From NCBI GenBank assembly GCA_028023455.1, contig JAQFVV010000049.1, forward strand, positions 5,631,149 to 5,695,148: 64,000 nucleotides of DNA, in the 5' to 3' direction. The notes beneath the pieces were generated by a model. The model was given only the letters and a program-made list of their open reading frames with translations, was not told the origin of the DNA and did no database searches. The stretch comes from Epiperipatus broadwayi. Its lineage: Eukaryota; Onychophora; Udeonychophora; Euonychophora; Peripatidae. Below are positions 35,850-47,548 of this stretch, piece by piece. Within the stretch, counting starts at the first letter, position 1. The number at the start of each line of letters is the position of its first letter. Made by a program: the position numbers and the translations under genes.

Positions 35850-36132
35850 AGAGTTAACACATTAATCATCACATGATCACCATCTCTTATACTAGCACAT
35901 AATTGTTTATAAACAAGGCAAAACTTTCCATACAGTAGTGCTACCCTGTGCCAACCAGAGTAATCAATGCTCCTCACTGACGAAGGCCACAAACCAGAAA
36001 CTAGTCTGGGAATATTGGATGAGTAGGCATTAGATTTTATGCACAAGCCTTTTGGCATTCATTGATTACTGTGGTTGGCACAGGGTGGCACCACTGTATG
36101 GAGAATTTTGCCTTGTGTATAAGAGTTAACAC
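35850..36132 (+). mobile_element. shortest hammerhead-bearing element of family 1 (copy b) with flanking duplication
   Basis: An 11-bp direct repeat, AGAGTTAACAC, lies at 35850-35860 and 36122-36132 and encloses 261 bp. Long inverted repeats (about 65 bp: AAGGCAAAACTTTCCATACA on the left, its near-complement on the right) surround the ribozyme-like core and the GATGAGTAGGCA block. The 261-bp size is within the range reported for animal retrozymes. The direct repeats look like a target-site duplication, the only clear one in family 1 here. Confidence 0.8.
35971..36011 (+). ncRNA. hammerhead motif, family 1 copy b
   Basis: The core reads CTGACGA; position 7 is variable in hammerheads. GAAA is intact, stem III is the palindrome CTAG, and the cleavage dinucleotide is UC. 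Inner stem I is TCCTCA with TGGGAA. The outer stem of other copies is replaced by TCAAT pairing with ATTGG, so helix I is still formed. Stem II is only two firm pairs and, as in all copies, starts with an A-A mismatch. Confidence 0.6.
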
Positions 36133-36420
36133 CTTATTTATATCAACAGTTATTTCATTATAAACATCTTTTAAATATTCAGACAATTATATAAAGAACT
36201 GAAATAGGTTTATAATTGTTACTTAAATCTTTACATAAGAGCTCCATATTAAAATTTTAAAATAAGCAGATGAAAGAAATAGAAAAATTGTCAGAGAACT
36301 TAAGTACCAAATGCCATGATAATACAAATGTTACAATAGATTTTCTATTCCTTCTATGAAAAATCTTTAATAAATCAATTGCAATTTATTTACAGTGAAC
36401 TTTGATTTTTAACCAAACCT

Positions 36421-37445
36421 AAAGGGATGGTATTTAAAGGTAGATTTAGCACAGTGGATTATATCCAAATATTGATAGAAGTTATAGAATTGACGAATAA
36501 ATGTGAGCTGCCAGTAAACTTTTTATTTGTAGATTATAAAAAGATATTTGATTATAATGCATTTTTATAGTGATTAATGCATTGGTTCATCAAGATTATA
36601 GACTTACGATTATGAAGAATGTTTAACAAATTGAACAATGATTGGATTAAATAGTGATACTAAAAAAATTTACATTATAAGAATGTGTGATGGTATGATT
36701 CTATATCAGCTTTACTATAATTATTTTGTGTATTAAAATGGAAAACTAAGGGGATAAAAGTAAATCAGAATTTTGCAGATGAAGCTGATACTTTGCAAAT
36801 AATACTGATAAGCTTCTGGAAATGTTGCAAGAGTTATCAGATGTAACTAAAAAAGCAAGCCTAAAGATTAATGTTTAATGAATTTTCTCAGAAGTAAAAA
36901 ATAAAGATTTATAATTTTGAATTAAATGTATTTAACAACTATAAACACTTTGGTTAGATTAGTAATGTAAATGGCAATATAATATATAAAGTTAATCATA
37001 GAATTAAAATTGAATGAAATACAAATTCAATGGAAATATATCTGTATGTTTGAAAAGACATATTTTAATGCATGTATTTTATTAGTCCTTATTTATAGAT
37101 TTCAGATCTTAACACCTAACAAAAAGTGATACAATGACTAGATCCATCAACAAAATTTAGAGAGATTATGCTAGAAGTAATAAAAAAATCAAAAAAGTAA
37201 ATGCATGAATGAGAGATGAAACAAGTATCTTTGATGTAATTTAAAGAATTTAGAGACTTAAAGTGAGTTGAATTGAACATGCTGATAGAAAAGATAATAA
37301 TAAAAACTTATCTGTGGATTCAAATTGGATTTCAAAACCATTAAAAATGAAACTTAGAAAGAGACCATTTGTGAGATTCATGGATGAAATAATAAAATGT
37401 ATCAGTGTGATGTGGAAAAGAGATGATATGGATTAATGAAATTGA
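36421..37445 (+). pseudogene. RTE-type LINE reverse transcriptase, heavily decayed
   Basis: From 36421 an open frame reads Phe-Lys-Gly-Arg-Phe-Ser-Thr-Val-Asp-Tyr-Ile-Gln, then Val-Asp-Tyr-Lys-Lys-Ile-Phe-Asp, the motif A region, and stops at 36568. Phe-Ala-Asp-Glu-Ala-Asp near 36770-36787 is the motif C region (usual FADD). Around 37255-37440, Arg-Leu-Lys, Lys-Arg-Pro, Phe-Met-Asp-Glu-Ile and Val-Met-Trp-Lys-Arg match the C-terminal tail seen intact at 43764-44268. Order and strand agree across about 1 kb, so this is one old copy with many stops and frameshifts. It encodes no working enzyme. Confidence 0.7.
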
Positions 37446-37586
37446 TTAAACTTGGAAAAAACTAAAGTTAATCAATAAATTGAAATTATAATGAATCTCT
37501 ATAACAATTTTTAAAACTTGATTCTACTTTGGAAAAAATATAATTTTTAATGAAACAATTAGGCATATAAATCTGTGCAGTAATGT

Positions 37587-37776
37587 ATAATAATAATAAT
37601 AGTAGTAGTAGTAATAATATTAGGGGAAGGAGAAACAGTAGAAGGAAGAATAGTAGCAGTAGAAGTAACATTAGCAGTAACCACAGCTGTAGTAGTAGTA
37701 GTAGTAGTAGTAGTAGCAGCAGTAGCATCAGCAGCAGTAGCAGTGGCAGCAGTAGTAACAGTAGCAGCAGCAGTAA

Positions 37777-37859
<83 letters not shown>

Positions 37860-37860
37860 A
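37587..37860. repeat. (AGT)n trinucleotide array
   Basis: About 270 bp of AGT/AGC/AAT units, pure towards the right end. The poly-Leu, poly-Ser and poly-Val frames here are artefacts of the repeat. Confidence 0.97.
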
Positions 37861-39832
37861 TTCAATACAATTCATTTCAATTTGATACACAACTTCACAA
37901 AGCTATAGGACAATTAAAATATGTACAGATATTACATAATAATCTAAAATAAAACAAAACATAATAGCAAACAAACAACAATAATAAAGAGAATATAAAA
38001 AAACAAACAATGAAATCATCATAATAATTTAGTGTCATATTTTGCAACAATCATAGTATATTTTTATTATCCAAATTAAAATAATTAATATTTTAAAAAG
38101 TTTTTATTAAAGAGTCTAATAAAAAATTCCATATTTCAAATAAAGCTGAAATTTTAAAAATATCTGAGCAACATATTTTGAATAATAAAAATCTGAAATC
38201 CCAGTTTAAACTTTAAAGACCTGAATAAAATATTTATAAAATTTAGTCTAATTATTATTTTAATAATGATTTTATATAAAAACTTCAAATCTTTTATTTT
38301 TTTCTTAACAAAAAGATACCCTATATTCATTTAAGAAAAGTGCTAAATTTATTCATTAATAATTGGATTTTAATTATATCTATTCAAAATAAAAATTTCA
38401 AATTTATATAACTTAAATAATTTGTATTTTTTTTTATTACTGAATTACCTGCCACATCTAAAAAATATTCCCATAATTTTGACACCTCTGTATAACTAAG
38501 ACATGAAAAGATCCATTATGCATAAATAGAAAATCTATATCAGTTTTTAAATGTTACATTTATGTGAATATAATAAAAGATTCAAATATAATACTACTGA
38601 ACATTCATCTCTATCAGGGGTTGCAAAACTTTTAAATGCTGGCAATGATTTTTTTGGTGAAAGTTTTCATGACAACAACTACATTTTTTCAGGGTTACAA
38701 AGTGAAAGTCAGAAAAAAAATGTTATTTTTTAGAATAAAAAAAAATAATGTTTCAAAGTCCTGTTTTTTTTAGAATGTACTTATGATTTGGTGTTTTTTG
38801 TTTTATAATGGCTTTTTAAATACAAATATTGGTGAAATTTTTAGAAGGTACTTGTGAACTGATGAATTTTCTTTTTTGACAATATGAACTGTCAGAAAAC
38901 ATTTCATTATGAGTACTAACTTTAAAGTGATTATTACAAAAAGAAATATACTTTCTACATTTTGTGCCATCTCTTGGCTCACATTTTCACTATATTATGC
39001 TTATTTCATTGTAAATTCATAGCTTTATCAGTATTTAAACTTTTAATTCTAACCAAATCCACTATTGGCAGTATTTTTCACAAAAAAATCAATTTCTGAT
39101 TGTGGGCTAGTGTATATAGTCCCACATCTTTTCCCTTATAAAGTGCAGCAAATCACTGACTGACAACTTCAGCTATTGTTCTCCAGGCATTTTTAACTGT
39201 TAATGTCGTAAATCAAACCAAAATGTTTTAAAGTTTTGTAATATATTTTGAATGTAAATAATTATATTTATCATAATTTTTTACATTCATAATTAAGCTT
39301 TTACATTAATTTACCAAATGTAAACCTTGATTCAAAAATTGTTAAATTTTATAAGAAAAATAATCAAGGGAAAATGCATAGTGCTTGAATGTTATTCAAG
39401 ACAACTGAATAACATTGACTGCTATTTGCATATTAATAATAGTTGATGATAAACTAGCAAAACAAACTATTTTTTATAAATATTTATGAATTTTATGATT
39501 ACTTTTTACATTATATTGATTAATAATGTGGCTAGATTTAGATTTTTATTTAAAATATTTAATTTTAGATGAAGAAAAGACAACAGAAGTGAATATTCAA
39601 TGATCGTAATTTCTAAGACACAAGAAATCACCAGTGTTTTCACATAATAATTCGTTGAAATATAATTCCTTTGTTTTACTGCAAAATATTTTTCATATGT
39701 TTTTCTTATATTTTTCTTCAGTTATTAACATTATTTTAAATTTTTCATTACATTTAATCAAGTTGAATTTAATATAATTCAATTTTTAGAAGCTAAATTA
39801 AAACAATTATGATTATTGTACATTAATATATT
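37861..39832. other. AT-rich spacer
   Basis: No gene or repeat partner recognised. The frame at 38551-38733 shows no family features. Confidence 0.4.
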
Positions 39833-40050
39833 TCAGAAACAAAGCAAAACTCTCCATATAGTAGTGCCATCTTGTGCTAACAAGAGCAATCAATGGATTG
39901 CCAGAAGGCTTGTGCATAAAATCCCTATCTACTGCCTACTCATCCAATATCCCCAGACTAGTTTCTGGCTTGTGGCCTTCATTAGTGAGGAGCCTTGGAT
40001 CTGAGAGCACTGCACCTAGATCTTAGTGATCATGTGATGTTTAGTGGTTT
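39833..40050 (-). mobile_element. truncated hammerhead-bearing element, family 1 copy c
   Basis: One inverted-repeat end is present (AGCAAAACTCTCCATATAG), then the GCATAAAATCCCTATCTA block and the ribozyme-like segment on the minus strand. It then jumps to the outer end block (GATCATGTGATGTTTAGTGG), skipping the region found between them in larger copies. Confidence 0.75.
39942..40000 (-). ncRNA. hammerhead motif, family 1 copy c, one core change
   Basis: Both halves of stem I (ATCCAA/TTGGAT and TCCTCA/TGGGGA), GAAA, CTAG and the UC cleavage site are intact. The core reads CTAATGA instead of CTGATGA; loss of the conserved G5 should abolish cleavage. Confidence 0.6.
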
Positions 40051-40308
40051 AATATTTCAGAAAGAAAATGGGATAGATTCATATTTAATGAATCAAATCA
40101 ATAATTTTTTACTCAATCTGACCAATAAAAAAATTCATCAGACAAAAGGTTAAATAACCTCAGCTCCCTCTAGTATTATATTTGTTGATGTCACTTTATG
40201 AAATATTAAAACAGGCAACCTCACTATACATATGCCATACACAGCAAGCTAGAGTAATCAATGGATGCCAGAAGGCTTGTGCATAAAATCCCCATCTAGT
40301 GCCTACTC

Positions 40309-40367
40309 ATCCAATATCCCCAGACTAGTTTCTGGCTTGTGGCCTTTGTCAGTGAGGAGCTTTGGAA
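40309..40367 (-). ncRNA. hammerhead motif in the left arm, core-mutated
   Basis: Stem I, stem II, GAAA and the UC site are intact. The core reads CTGACAA; the conserved G8 is A, so activity should be lost. The outer stem I has one mismatch. Confidence 0.6.
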
Positions 40368-41065
40368 CTGAGAGCACTGCATCTAGATCTTAGGATCTAA
40401 TGCAACCCTCCAGCAACCACCTTTTATCTCCATTTAACTACAAAACTATGAGTCTTAAACTGAAAACACTTTAATGTTTCCAATTCAACCCCATTAGCTT
40501 ATATAGTAATATGGTTCTGAATCCAGTTCAGTTCCCATACATTTTGGTGTCTTTGGTTTTTTAATAACCATAGCCACCAATATCCTATTAGGCAGGATTG
40601 GTTTTAAGCCAATAAACATCACATGACCATCATCTCTTATGTTTGTGTATAACTGTTGTTAAAACAGGCGAGACTCACTATATGTATGCCACACACAGCA
40701 AGTTAGAATAATCAATGGATGCCAGAAGACTTGTGCATAAAATCCCCATCTAGTGCCTACTCATCCAATGTCCCCAGAGTAGATACACAAGCATAAGAGA
40801 TGGTAGTCATGTGATGTTTATTGGCTTAAAACCAATCCTGCCTAATAGGATATTGATGGCTATGGTTATTAAAGAACCAAAGACACCAAAATGTATGGGA
40901 ACTGAACTGGGTTCAGACCCATATTACTGTATAAGCTAATGCTGTTGAATTGGAAACATTAAAGTGATTTCAGTTGAAGACTCATAGTTTTGTAGTTAAA
41001 TGGAGATAAAAGGTGGTTGCTGGAGGGTTGCATTAGATCCTATGATCTAGATGCAGTGCTCTCAG

Positions 41066-41124
41066 ATCCAAAGCTCCTCACTGATGAAGGCCACAAGCCA
41101 GAAACTAGTCTGGGGATATTGGAT
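41066..41124 (+). ncRNA. hammerhead ribozyme motif with intact core, right arm
   Basis: The outer stem I is ATCCAA with TTGGAT (6 bp), the inner stem I is TCCTCA with TGGGGA (one G-U), and an internal loop separates them. CTGATGA is followed by stem II GGC-CACAA-GCC, flanked by an A-A mismatch, then GAAA. Stem III is the palindrome CTAG with UC as cleavage site; the cut is expected after 41110. A CTAG stem cannot close a loop in one molecule, so a dimer is expected. The A-A closing mismatch is unusual. Confidence 0.65.
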
Positions 41125-41269
41125 GAGTAGGCACTAGATGGGGATTTTATGTACAAGCCTTCTGGTATCCATTGATTACTCTAGCTTCCTGTGTGAGGCA
41201 TATGTATAGTGAGTTTTGCCTGTTTTAACAACAGTTATACGCAAACATAAGAGATGGTGGTTATGTGAT

Positions 41270-43737
41270 ATTTATAAAATATTTATTAAATTACAATTTT
41301 AAATTACTTATAAATAACTATTTTCTACAGCTGGTTTTGAATTTTAAAAACAATTGAAGAAAGCAAAAAGAAATTTATTGTTTTAGAATTGTATTAAACT
41401 AAATTAAATGCAAATTTTTTTTGAAAAAAAAAAAATTACTCAGTCAACTTCTTGGCCACCTCTGATTTGTATTAATAATCATTTTATTGTCATTACATTA
41501 TCCTATAAGATTATTGAGCATTATTTTGCAGAGAAATAATCTTCCAATGAAATTTTCTAATTAAAGATCTTGCAATCATTGGCATAATTTAATAAAAATG
41601 AGGGCCAGAAAAGGTAATACCTATGACTATATATATATATAGTTACTGATAGTTACTCCATTATTAACACAACATTATTATTTCTTATTAAGAATAGAAA
41701 TTTCTTTTTCAATTTTAATATAACTATAAATATAATTTTACTAATGATAACTAAAATGGTGGTTATAGCAAAGACGTGATAAAACATGTTGCTAAATTGA
41801 AACATCATGGACAAATTTAAAATCTAGTACAAACATTCAGTAAAAAATTTAGATTATTGATTCCACATTAAACAGAGATATAATTTATGGTTGAATGCCT
41901 CATAATAAAATAAATAAATCGTTAGTAATATAATGATAAATTCTGTGAATTATATTTGGTTTGAAATATATGTAGACAAACCTTTACCTCCACAGAACAC
42001 TTAAATGTGCATGTATGTATTTATGTGTATGACTGTGATATAAAACTGTTTTCCAGAAAGTAAGAATATATTTAAGAAAAGCCTTACAGATAACAAAAAA
42101 GCTCATAAAATAGATGAACAGTTAATTTAGTAAAATTAGTAATAATTTATCATTCAGTATAAAAATAAATATAAATAAGTGTGTATTGGTTGTGACAATA
42201 ATTTTATTTGATATAAATCTTTTATATAAATTGTATAATAAATATGGCTGATCTACTGTAAAAAAAAAACAACAAGAACAATATGACTTAGAAGAAAACT
42301 GTCGCCAAGCTGACTTGGTAAAGTTTTCATGTACCAAGTACAAATGAGTGGAAAAGGAGTTTGAATTCATATCACTATTCTTCCATATACTCATTCCTAT
42401 ATAAACAAGTGTCAACAAAATGTAGTATTTCTTTTTCTCATAATCTTTTACTTGAAAGAACAAACCTAATTTTGTCATTTTAATTCATTATTATGCCATT
42501 TTAAAGACATAATGTCTGGCTGAGAAGACATCATTGAATGTTTGCTTTCAAAGGTGGATACAGACCTCTTGATCATCAGCATTCTCATTGAAATGATTTG
42601 CCAATAACAATTTAAATAGCTATTCAAAAACTGGAGCAGATAAAAATTTAAAAGAAAAAAATTTACCGATTGAAATTTGTATAAAACTATGGAATTATTT
42701 AAAGTTATAATTGAGGGTTTCAATCTTATAAACCTACAGAATGATTGACCTGCTATGATTAATTGGACTGGATTGTTTTGTATTTATTGATTTTCTTTAA
42801 AATTACTATTCAAACTCACCTGCAAAATATTTGATGTAATATACCAGCTCTGTTTGCCAATTTTGGAAAAGAAACCATGAAATTGTGCGGAGTACAAAAA
42901 TAATGCTATATCACTCACTTCTTTAATTTGAACTAAAAAGAAAATGCAATTGTCCAAGGAATTGGAAACTTAATTACCCTCTTAATGGATTATTTTAAGA
43001 AAATTTGTTGTAAACAGTAATGTCAATATTTTAACAAAAACACCTTGCCATGACTGGATTTATAAGAGCAATAATATTGTTTTTATTTCATTTCAACTGG
43101 GAAATGATTTCATCAAAATGAATAACAAAAATGTTTTGATATCTGCTATAAAACTAATCTACATATTTAAAATATGATAATCGTGATTATCTGAAGGAAT
43201 TTATTAACATGAAATCTGTGAGAAAGAGTAATATATGCACATTGATATGGGTTAAAACTATTCCTAAATATTTGTGTGTAATAACCATCATATATATGGT
43301 GTGTTATTATATATTTTTGTAATATATAAAATAAATTTTGTTAGTAAGCATTTAGGATTAATTAATATTCTTATTCTTGCTCACCATTAGAAGAGTAATA
43401 TGTCGTTTGTTCAAGCTAGTGTAATAGTGAAAATATTATACGATACGTTGTTCTTTTAATATCAAAGCTTTTAAACAATAAAAATTTGTTCTATTGGATG
43501 TGAGATGCTCTTGTTTATATATATATTAAATTTTATATTGACATATTTTTATGGTATCTTAGTTTGTACACATTTATAGAAAAGAGTAAATTATATTCTG
43601 ATTATATATTTAAAGAGTATTTATTATAATACTGCTAAGTTTAATATACGATAATTATTCCATGGTTGTAGGTCAAGTAGAGTGTTTCATTTGAGATGTT
43701 AATATTGTATAAGTGTGCCATGTGAATATTGCACTTA
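41270..43737. other. AT-rich spacer
   Basis: No gene recognised. Two minus-strand frames (42122-42478, 42475-42723) overlap end to start, but have no family features. The sequence from 41229 to about 41272 is the outer GAGATGGTGGTTATGTGAT end block of family 1. Confidence 0.35.
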
Positions 43738-44268
43738 CTTCATCATCATCAACCATTATTAAATCACTGCAGAATGAAGGTCTTTCCAAGTTCAAACCAT
43801 CTTCTCTGATTTTTAGCTTCTCTTCTCCACATCACCCCTGCACACTTTCTTATTTCATCCATCCATATCACATGTGATCTCTTTCTGGGTCTTTTACAAT
43901 CTCTTGGAATCCACATTAAGAATTCAATTGTCCATCTATTATCGCCTCTTCTAGCAATATGTCCAGTCCAACTCCACTTCAGTCTTTTAATTTTTTCAAC
44001 GAGATCAATAACACCTATTTGTTCTCTTACCCATATATTGCATTTTTGATCTCTTCTTGTTACTCCTAACATGCATCTCTCCACACTTCTTAGAGTGGTC
44101 TGAAGTCTCTGTATTGTTTTTCTATTAAGTGTACAAGTCACAGATCCATAAGTAAAAACTGGTAAAACACATTTATTAAAAATCTTTCTTTTCAAACACA
44201 TAGGCATATTTTCTTTTAGTATCAAGTTATTTCTACCAAAAGCGCTCCAACTTAGTGAACAATAAATG
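43738..44268 (-). pseudogene. RTE-type LINE reverse transcriptase C-terminus, 5'-truncated
   Basis: An uninterrupted frame of about 165 codons covers the end of the reverse transcriptase and the tail. Key blocks are Trp-Ser-Ala-Phe-Gly-Arg-Asn, Cys-Leu-Lys-Arg-Lys-Ile-Phe-Asn-Lys-Cys-Val-Leu-Pro-Val, Thr-Tyr-Gly-Ser and Leu-Gln-Thr-Thr. They are followed by Trp-Thr-Gly-His-Ile-Ala-Arg-Arg, Asp-Asn-Arg-Trp-Thr and Trp-Met-Asp-Glu-Ile-Arg-Lys. This pattern is typical of RTE-clade LINEs, which end in short TGATGA-type tails; here TTGATGATGATGA follows the stop. The rest of the element is absent, as expected for a 5'-truncated insertion. It is much better preserved than the copy at 36.4 kb. Confidence 0.85.
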
Positions 44269-45784
44269 TCTCCTAAATAATGATTAATAACACAATATCA
44301 TTATAACAGTTTACTATGAGTATGAGAAATATTGGAGTTTATAAAACATGAAATAATCTTTGTTTATTTAATAAATCTTAAAATAGTAGGATATATTAGA
44401 AATCTTATCACAGGCAACCAACGGTCTTTATTGATTTGTGTGTTTGTGTAAATAACATTGTCCATTACACATCAGTTCATCTACATGTAATCTTTTATTT
44501 AATAGTGCTGTTATAGAGGACTTTATGATGTGAGAACATTGTAGAAATATTAATCTAATTATTTTATATACTTTATTTATTCTATTTTATGCAATATATT
44601 TTGTTTAATAAATTGTTTTGATTATTGTTTAAATAATGGCTTTGCATTTTAATCATCATCATCACTCTCACATTAAATTTATTTTTCATATTTTTGTTGT
44701 AGTAGTATAATTTTAATAATAAAACATTCATTATACTCTAGTACAATGTTTTTATAAGTGAATATTACATTAAAATTGTCTTATAGCTCATTCACACTAT
44801 TTTTATAGCTCATTTAAACTGGATGCAATATCAAAATTCCCATTTGTATTCAATCATAACTTGTGAAACTTTATTATATTGATATTTACTATATTATGTT
44901 GATATTTAAGAGTCTTGTATTATCTGGAGAATATTAAATAATATGTAAGCAATTATTACTTCGATACTCTTAATGTTATGCTAGCCATCCTGTTTTATTG
45001 TTAGTGATTAGAAATTTATTAATATATATTATAAACACTGGATAAAGCTTGAGATTGAATATAACACATTAACATTCACAAGTAATCATACAGTAATGGA
45101 TGCTATTCATGTGACAGATATTTTTGCTTATTGATTGTATTACTATTTTGAAAGATTAAGCTAAGTGTTACACAATCACCACTTTGTAATTGGAGGACAA
45201 TTATGTTAATTAAATATTTTCATGGATTGCTGTTATAATAAATAATAGAAGTGAGGATATTTTATCAATGTAAACTGAGATAGCATTATTAGCTTTTGAT
45301 GTTGCTAGGAAATTATCAATTGTTACTAAGTGACAATCCTTGAGGCTAAACAAGTTTTCTCAAATCCATAAATCTGTTTTCTCTAGATGAGAGAATGTGA
45401 AAAAATAACATTTTTCTTGACATTCTATCTTGTGCCAAATATCTCCAATTTTAACCATGTAAAGCAGAAATTTTATTGTAATATGTAACAAATGTCTGTC
45501 TACATTTAATAAATAGTTCAAACCTTTCAATAAGATATATCAAAGTAAATAATTGTCAATCTATGTTTATCTCCAATAGCATGAGTAATATGACCAAAAA
45601 CATAAACAGAAGTTAAGTGTTTTCAATAATTTTGCTAAATATGAAATACATCTTGCGAAAATTTTAACCACAAAACATAAACAGGACTGAAGTTATCCAT
45701 ATAGTTTTTAGAATCATTTTTATGAATCAGATAACTTCAATACAGTTAACAACAAAAATAACAGAATAAATAATAATAATAACA
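44269..45784. other. AT-rich spacer
   Basis: Nothing recognised. Confidence 0.4.
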
Positions 45785-45785
45785 A

Positions 45786-45818
<33 letters not shown>

Positions 45819-45985
45819 AAATAGTAGAGGTAGTAGTTGTAGTAGTAGTAGAGGTAGTAGTAGTAGAGGTAGTAGTAGTAGAGGTAGCAGTAGTAGTAGT
45901 AGTAGTAGTGGTAGTAGTACTTAGTGTAATAATAATAATAATAATAATAGAAGTAGTAGTAGTAGTAGTAATAGTAATAATAATA
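45785..45985. repeat. (AGT/AAT)n trinucleotide array
   Basis: About 200 bp of AGT, AAT and AGG units. The poly-Thr frame on the minus strand is an artefact. Confidence 0.95.
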
Positions 45986-46740
45986 AAATAAAAGTAGAGA
46001 TGGGATTTGTGATGAATATCCAAAGCAGTCACAAATATGTCCACATAAATATCACATTGGTTCATTATGCTATTTATTTGATATTTTGTTATATTCTCTT
46101 ATAAATTCTTTGCAGCAATTTTTGCTTTTTAAAATATTTTAAAGTTTTTTTTATATATTAATTCTTTGGTGAATTCTATTTTCGGCCACATCCTACCAAT
46201 GAAAACAATTAACATTGTACTCAGTGTCTTTCAAGTAATATTTATAATGAAAATATGGTATTTCCTATAAACCCCATTCTGAAGTTTATTGTAAAATATA
46301 TCCTCAGAAACTATTATACTATTCATCCAAAAATAATGTGATCTTGTAATAACAGACACTATAATATCATGTTCAGCAAGTTGAAAATATTAATTTATAT
46401 ATAATCATTGCCATTACATTTTTATAACAAATCTTTTTAAACTAATTTTTAAAATCTATATATTATATTGATAGAGACCTATTTCTTACTTCCATATAAA
46501 AAATTGAGTAAATAACTTTCTATAAAACTAATTTTGTTGTGATAATTATATTAATATGATAAAATACTTGATGCAGAAGTGCACATTGGAATCTATGTTA
46601 CACTTCAAATATATTGTATAATAGTTTAGTGTGATAATAGAGTGATGATCTAAAAACTAAAAGTTGTATATTAATTCTCAGCTAGCTTAGTTTGATAAGT
46701 TGTAAGTAATTGTTTTTTTTTTTTATAAAGATAAGCTTTA
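45986..46740. other. AT-rich spacer ending in a T run
   Basis: No gene recognised. The T run at about 46712-46723 follows one half of a 17-bp direct repeat (46698-46714), whose partner is at 48710-48726. Confidence 0.4.
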
Positions 46741-46746
46741 TTTATC

Positions 46747-46970
46747 TTAAAGGATTACAAGAGTTTACATAGCTTGAATTGCTGAGTTTACATGGGCAAT
46801 TTGTAGTCATAAATTTACATTTATAAAAGTTGACCTATTATTTTACACAGGATTACAGGAATTTTTACATACTGTGGATTAGTTACATGGTTTTACATAG
46901 CTTGGGTTGCTTTGGTTACATGAGAAATCTGTAGTTGTAGATTTACTTATGTAAAAAAATTTTTTTTAAT
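46747..46970. repeat. two diverged tandem units, 128-bp offset
   Basis: TTTACATAGCTTGAATTGC, then GTTTACATGGGCAAT and TTGTAGTCATAAATTTAC, recurs 128 bp later with changes (TTTACATAGCTTGGGTTGC and so on). Confidence 0.7.
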
Positions 46971-47198
46971 CAAATTTTGTTTATTTTAAATTCAAACTAA
47001 CAAAATATTTCTTTACTATAGGAATATTATAATTGATTTTAAGCCAATAAACATCACATGATCACCACTTCTTATGCTTGTGTATAGCTGTTGTAAAAAC
47101 AGGCAAAACTCACTATGTGTATTGCCACAAACAGCAAGCTAGAATAATCAATGGATGCCAGAAGGCTTGTGCATAAAATCTCCATCTAGTGCCTACTC

Positions 47199-47257
47199 AT
47201 CCAATATCCCCAGACTAGTTTGTGGTTTGTGGCCTTCATCAGTGAGGAGCCTTGGAT
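47199..47257 (-). ncRNA. hammerhead motif in the left arm, core-mutated
   Basis: CTGATGA, stem I and the UC site are intact. The second core box reads CAAA instead of GAAA and stem II has a mismatch, so activity should be lost. Confidence 0.6.
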
Positions 47258-47548
47258 CTGAGAGCACTGCACTTAGATCTTAGGAACTAATGCAACCCTC
47301 CATGTACCTAGATCTTAGGATCTAACGCAACCCTCCAGAAGCCACCTTTTACCTCCATTTAACTACAAAACTATGAGTCTTAAACTGAAAACACCTTAAT
47401 GTTTTCAAGTCATATAAACTTATGAGCTTGGATTGAAAACATTAAGGTGTTTTCAGTTTAAGACTCATAGTTTTGTAGTTAAATGGAGATAAAAGGTGTC
47501 TGCTGGAGAGTTGCATTAGATCTTAAGATCTAGGTGCAGTGCTCTCAG

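Larger units (their letters stand above)
40206..41228. mobile_element. large foldback element with two opposed hammerheads (family 1)
   Basis: The left arm (40206-40656) and right arm (40783-41228) are long complementary copies of each other, each about 450 bp. They enclose a loop of about 126 bp that itself contains a shortened family 1 piece (40670-40770). Each arm runs, from the outside in: CAGGC end, GCATAAAATCCCC block, ribozyme segment, an AACCACCTTTTATCTCC block, ACTATGAGTCTTAAACTGAA, a CCAAAGACACCAAAATGTAT-type block and AATAAACATCACATGA. No protein frame. The shape is that of a foldback transposon or an inverted duplication of one element. Confidence 0.85.

Noticed and set aside
37486-37952. 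Poly-Leu, poly-Ser and poly-Val frames on both strands
   Set aside because: Artefacts of the AGT trinucleotide array.
42535-42600. Minus-strand CTGATGA with a GAAA downstream
   Set aside because: The possible stem II is offset from the core and neither stem I nor stem III forms.
42122-42723. Two adjoining minus-strand frames of 118 and 82 codons
   Set aside because: Composition is typical of A/T-rich non-coding DNA, with no motif, no repeat partner and no splice context.
45727-46065. Poly-Thr frame
   Set aside because: Artefact of an AGT/AAT array.
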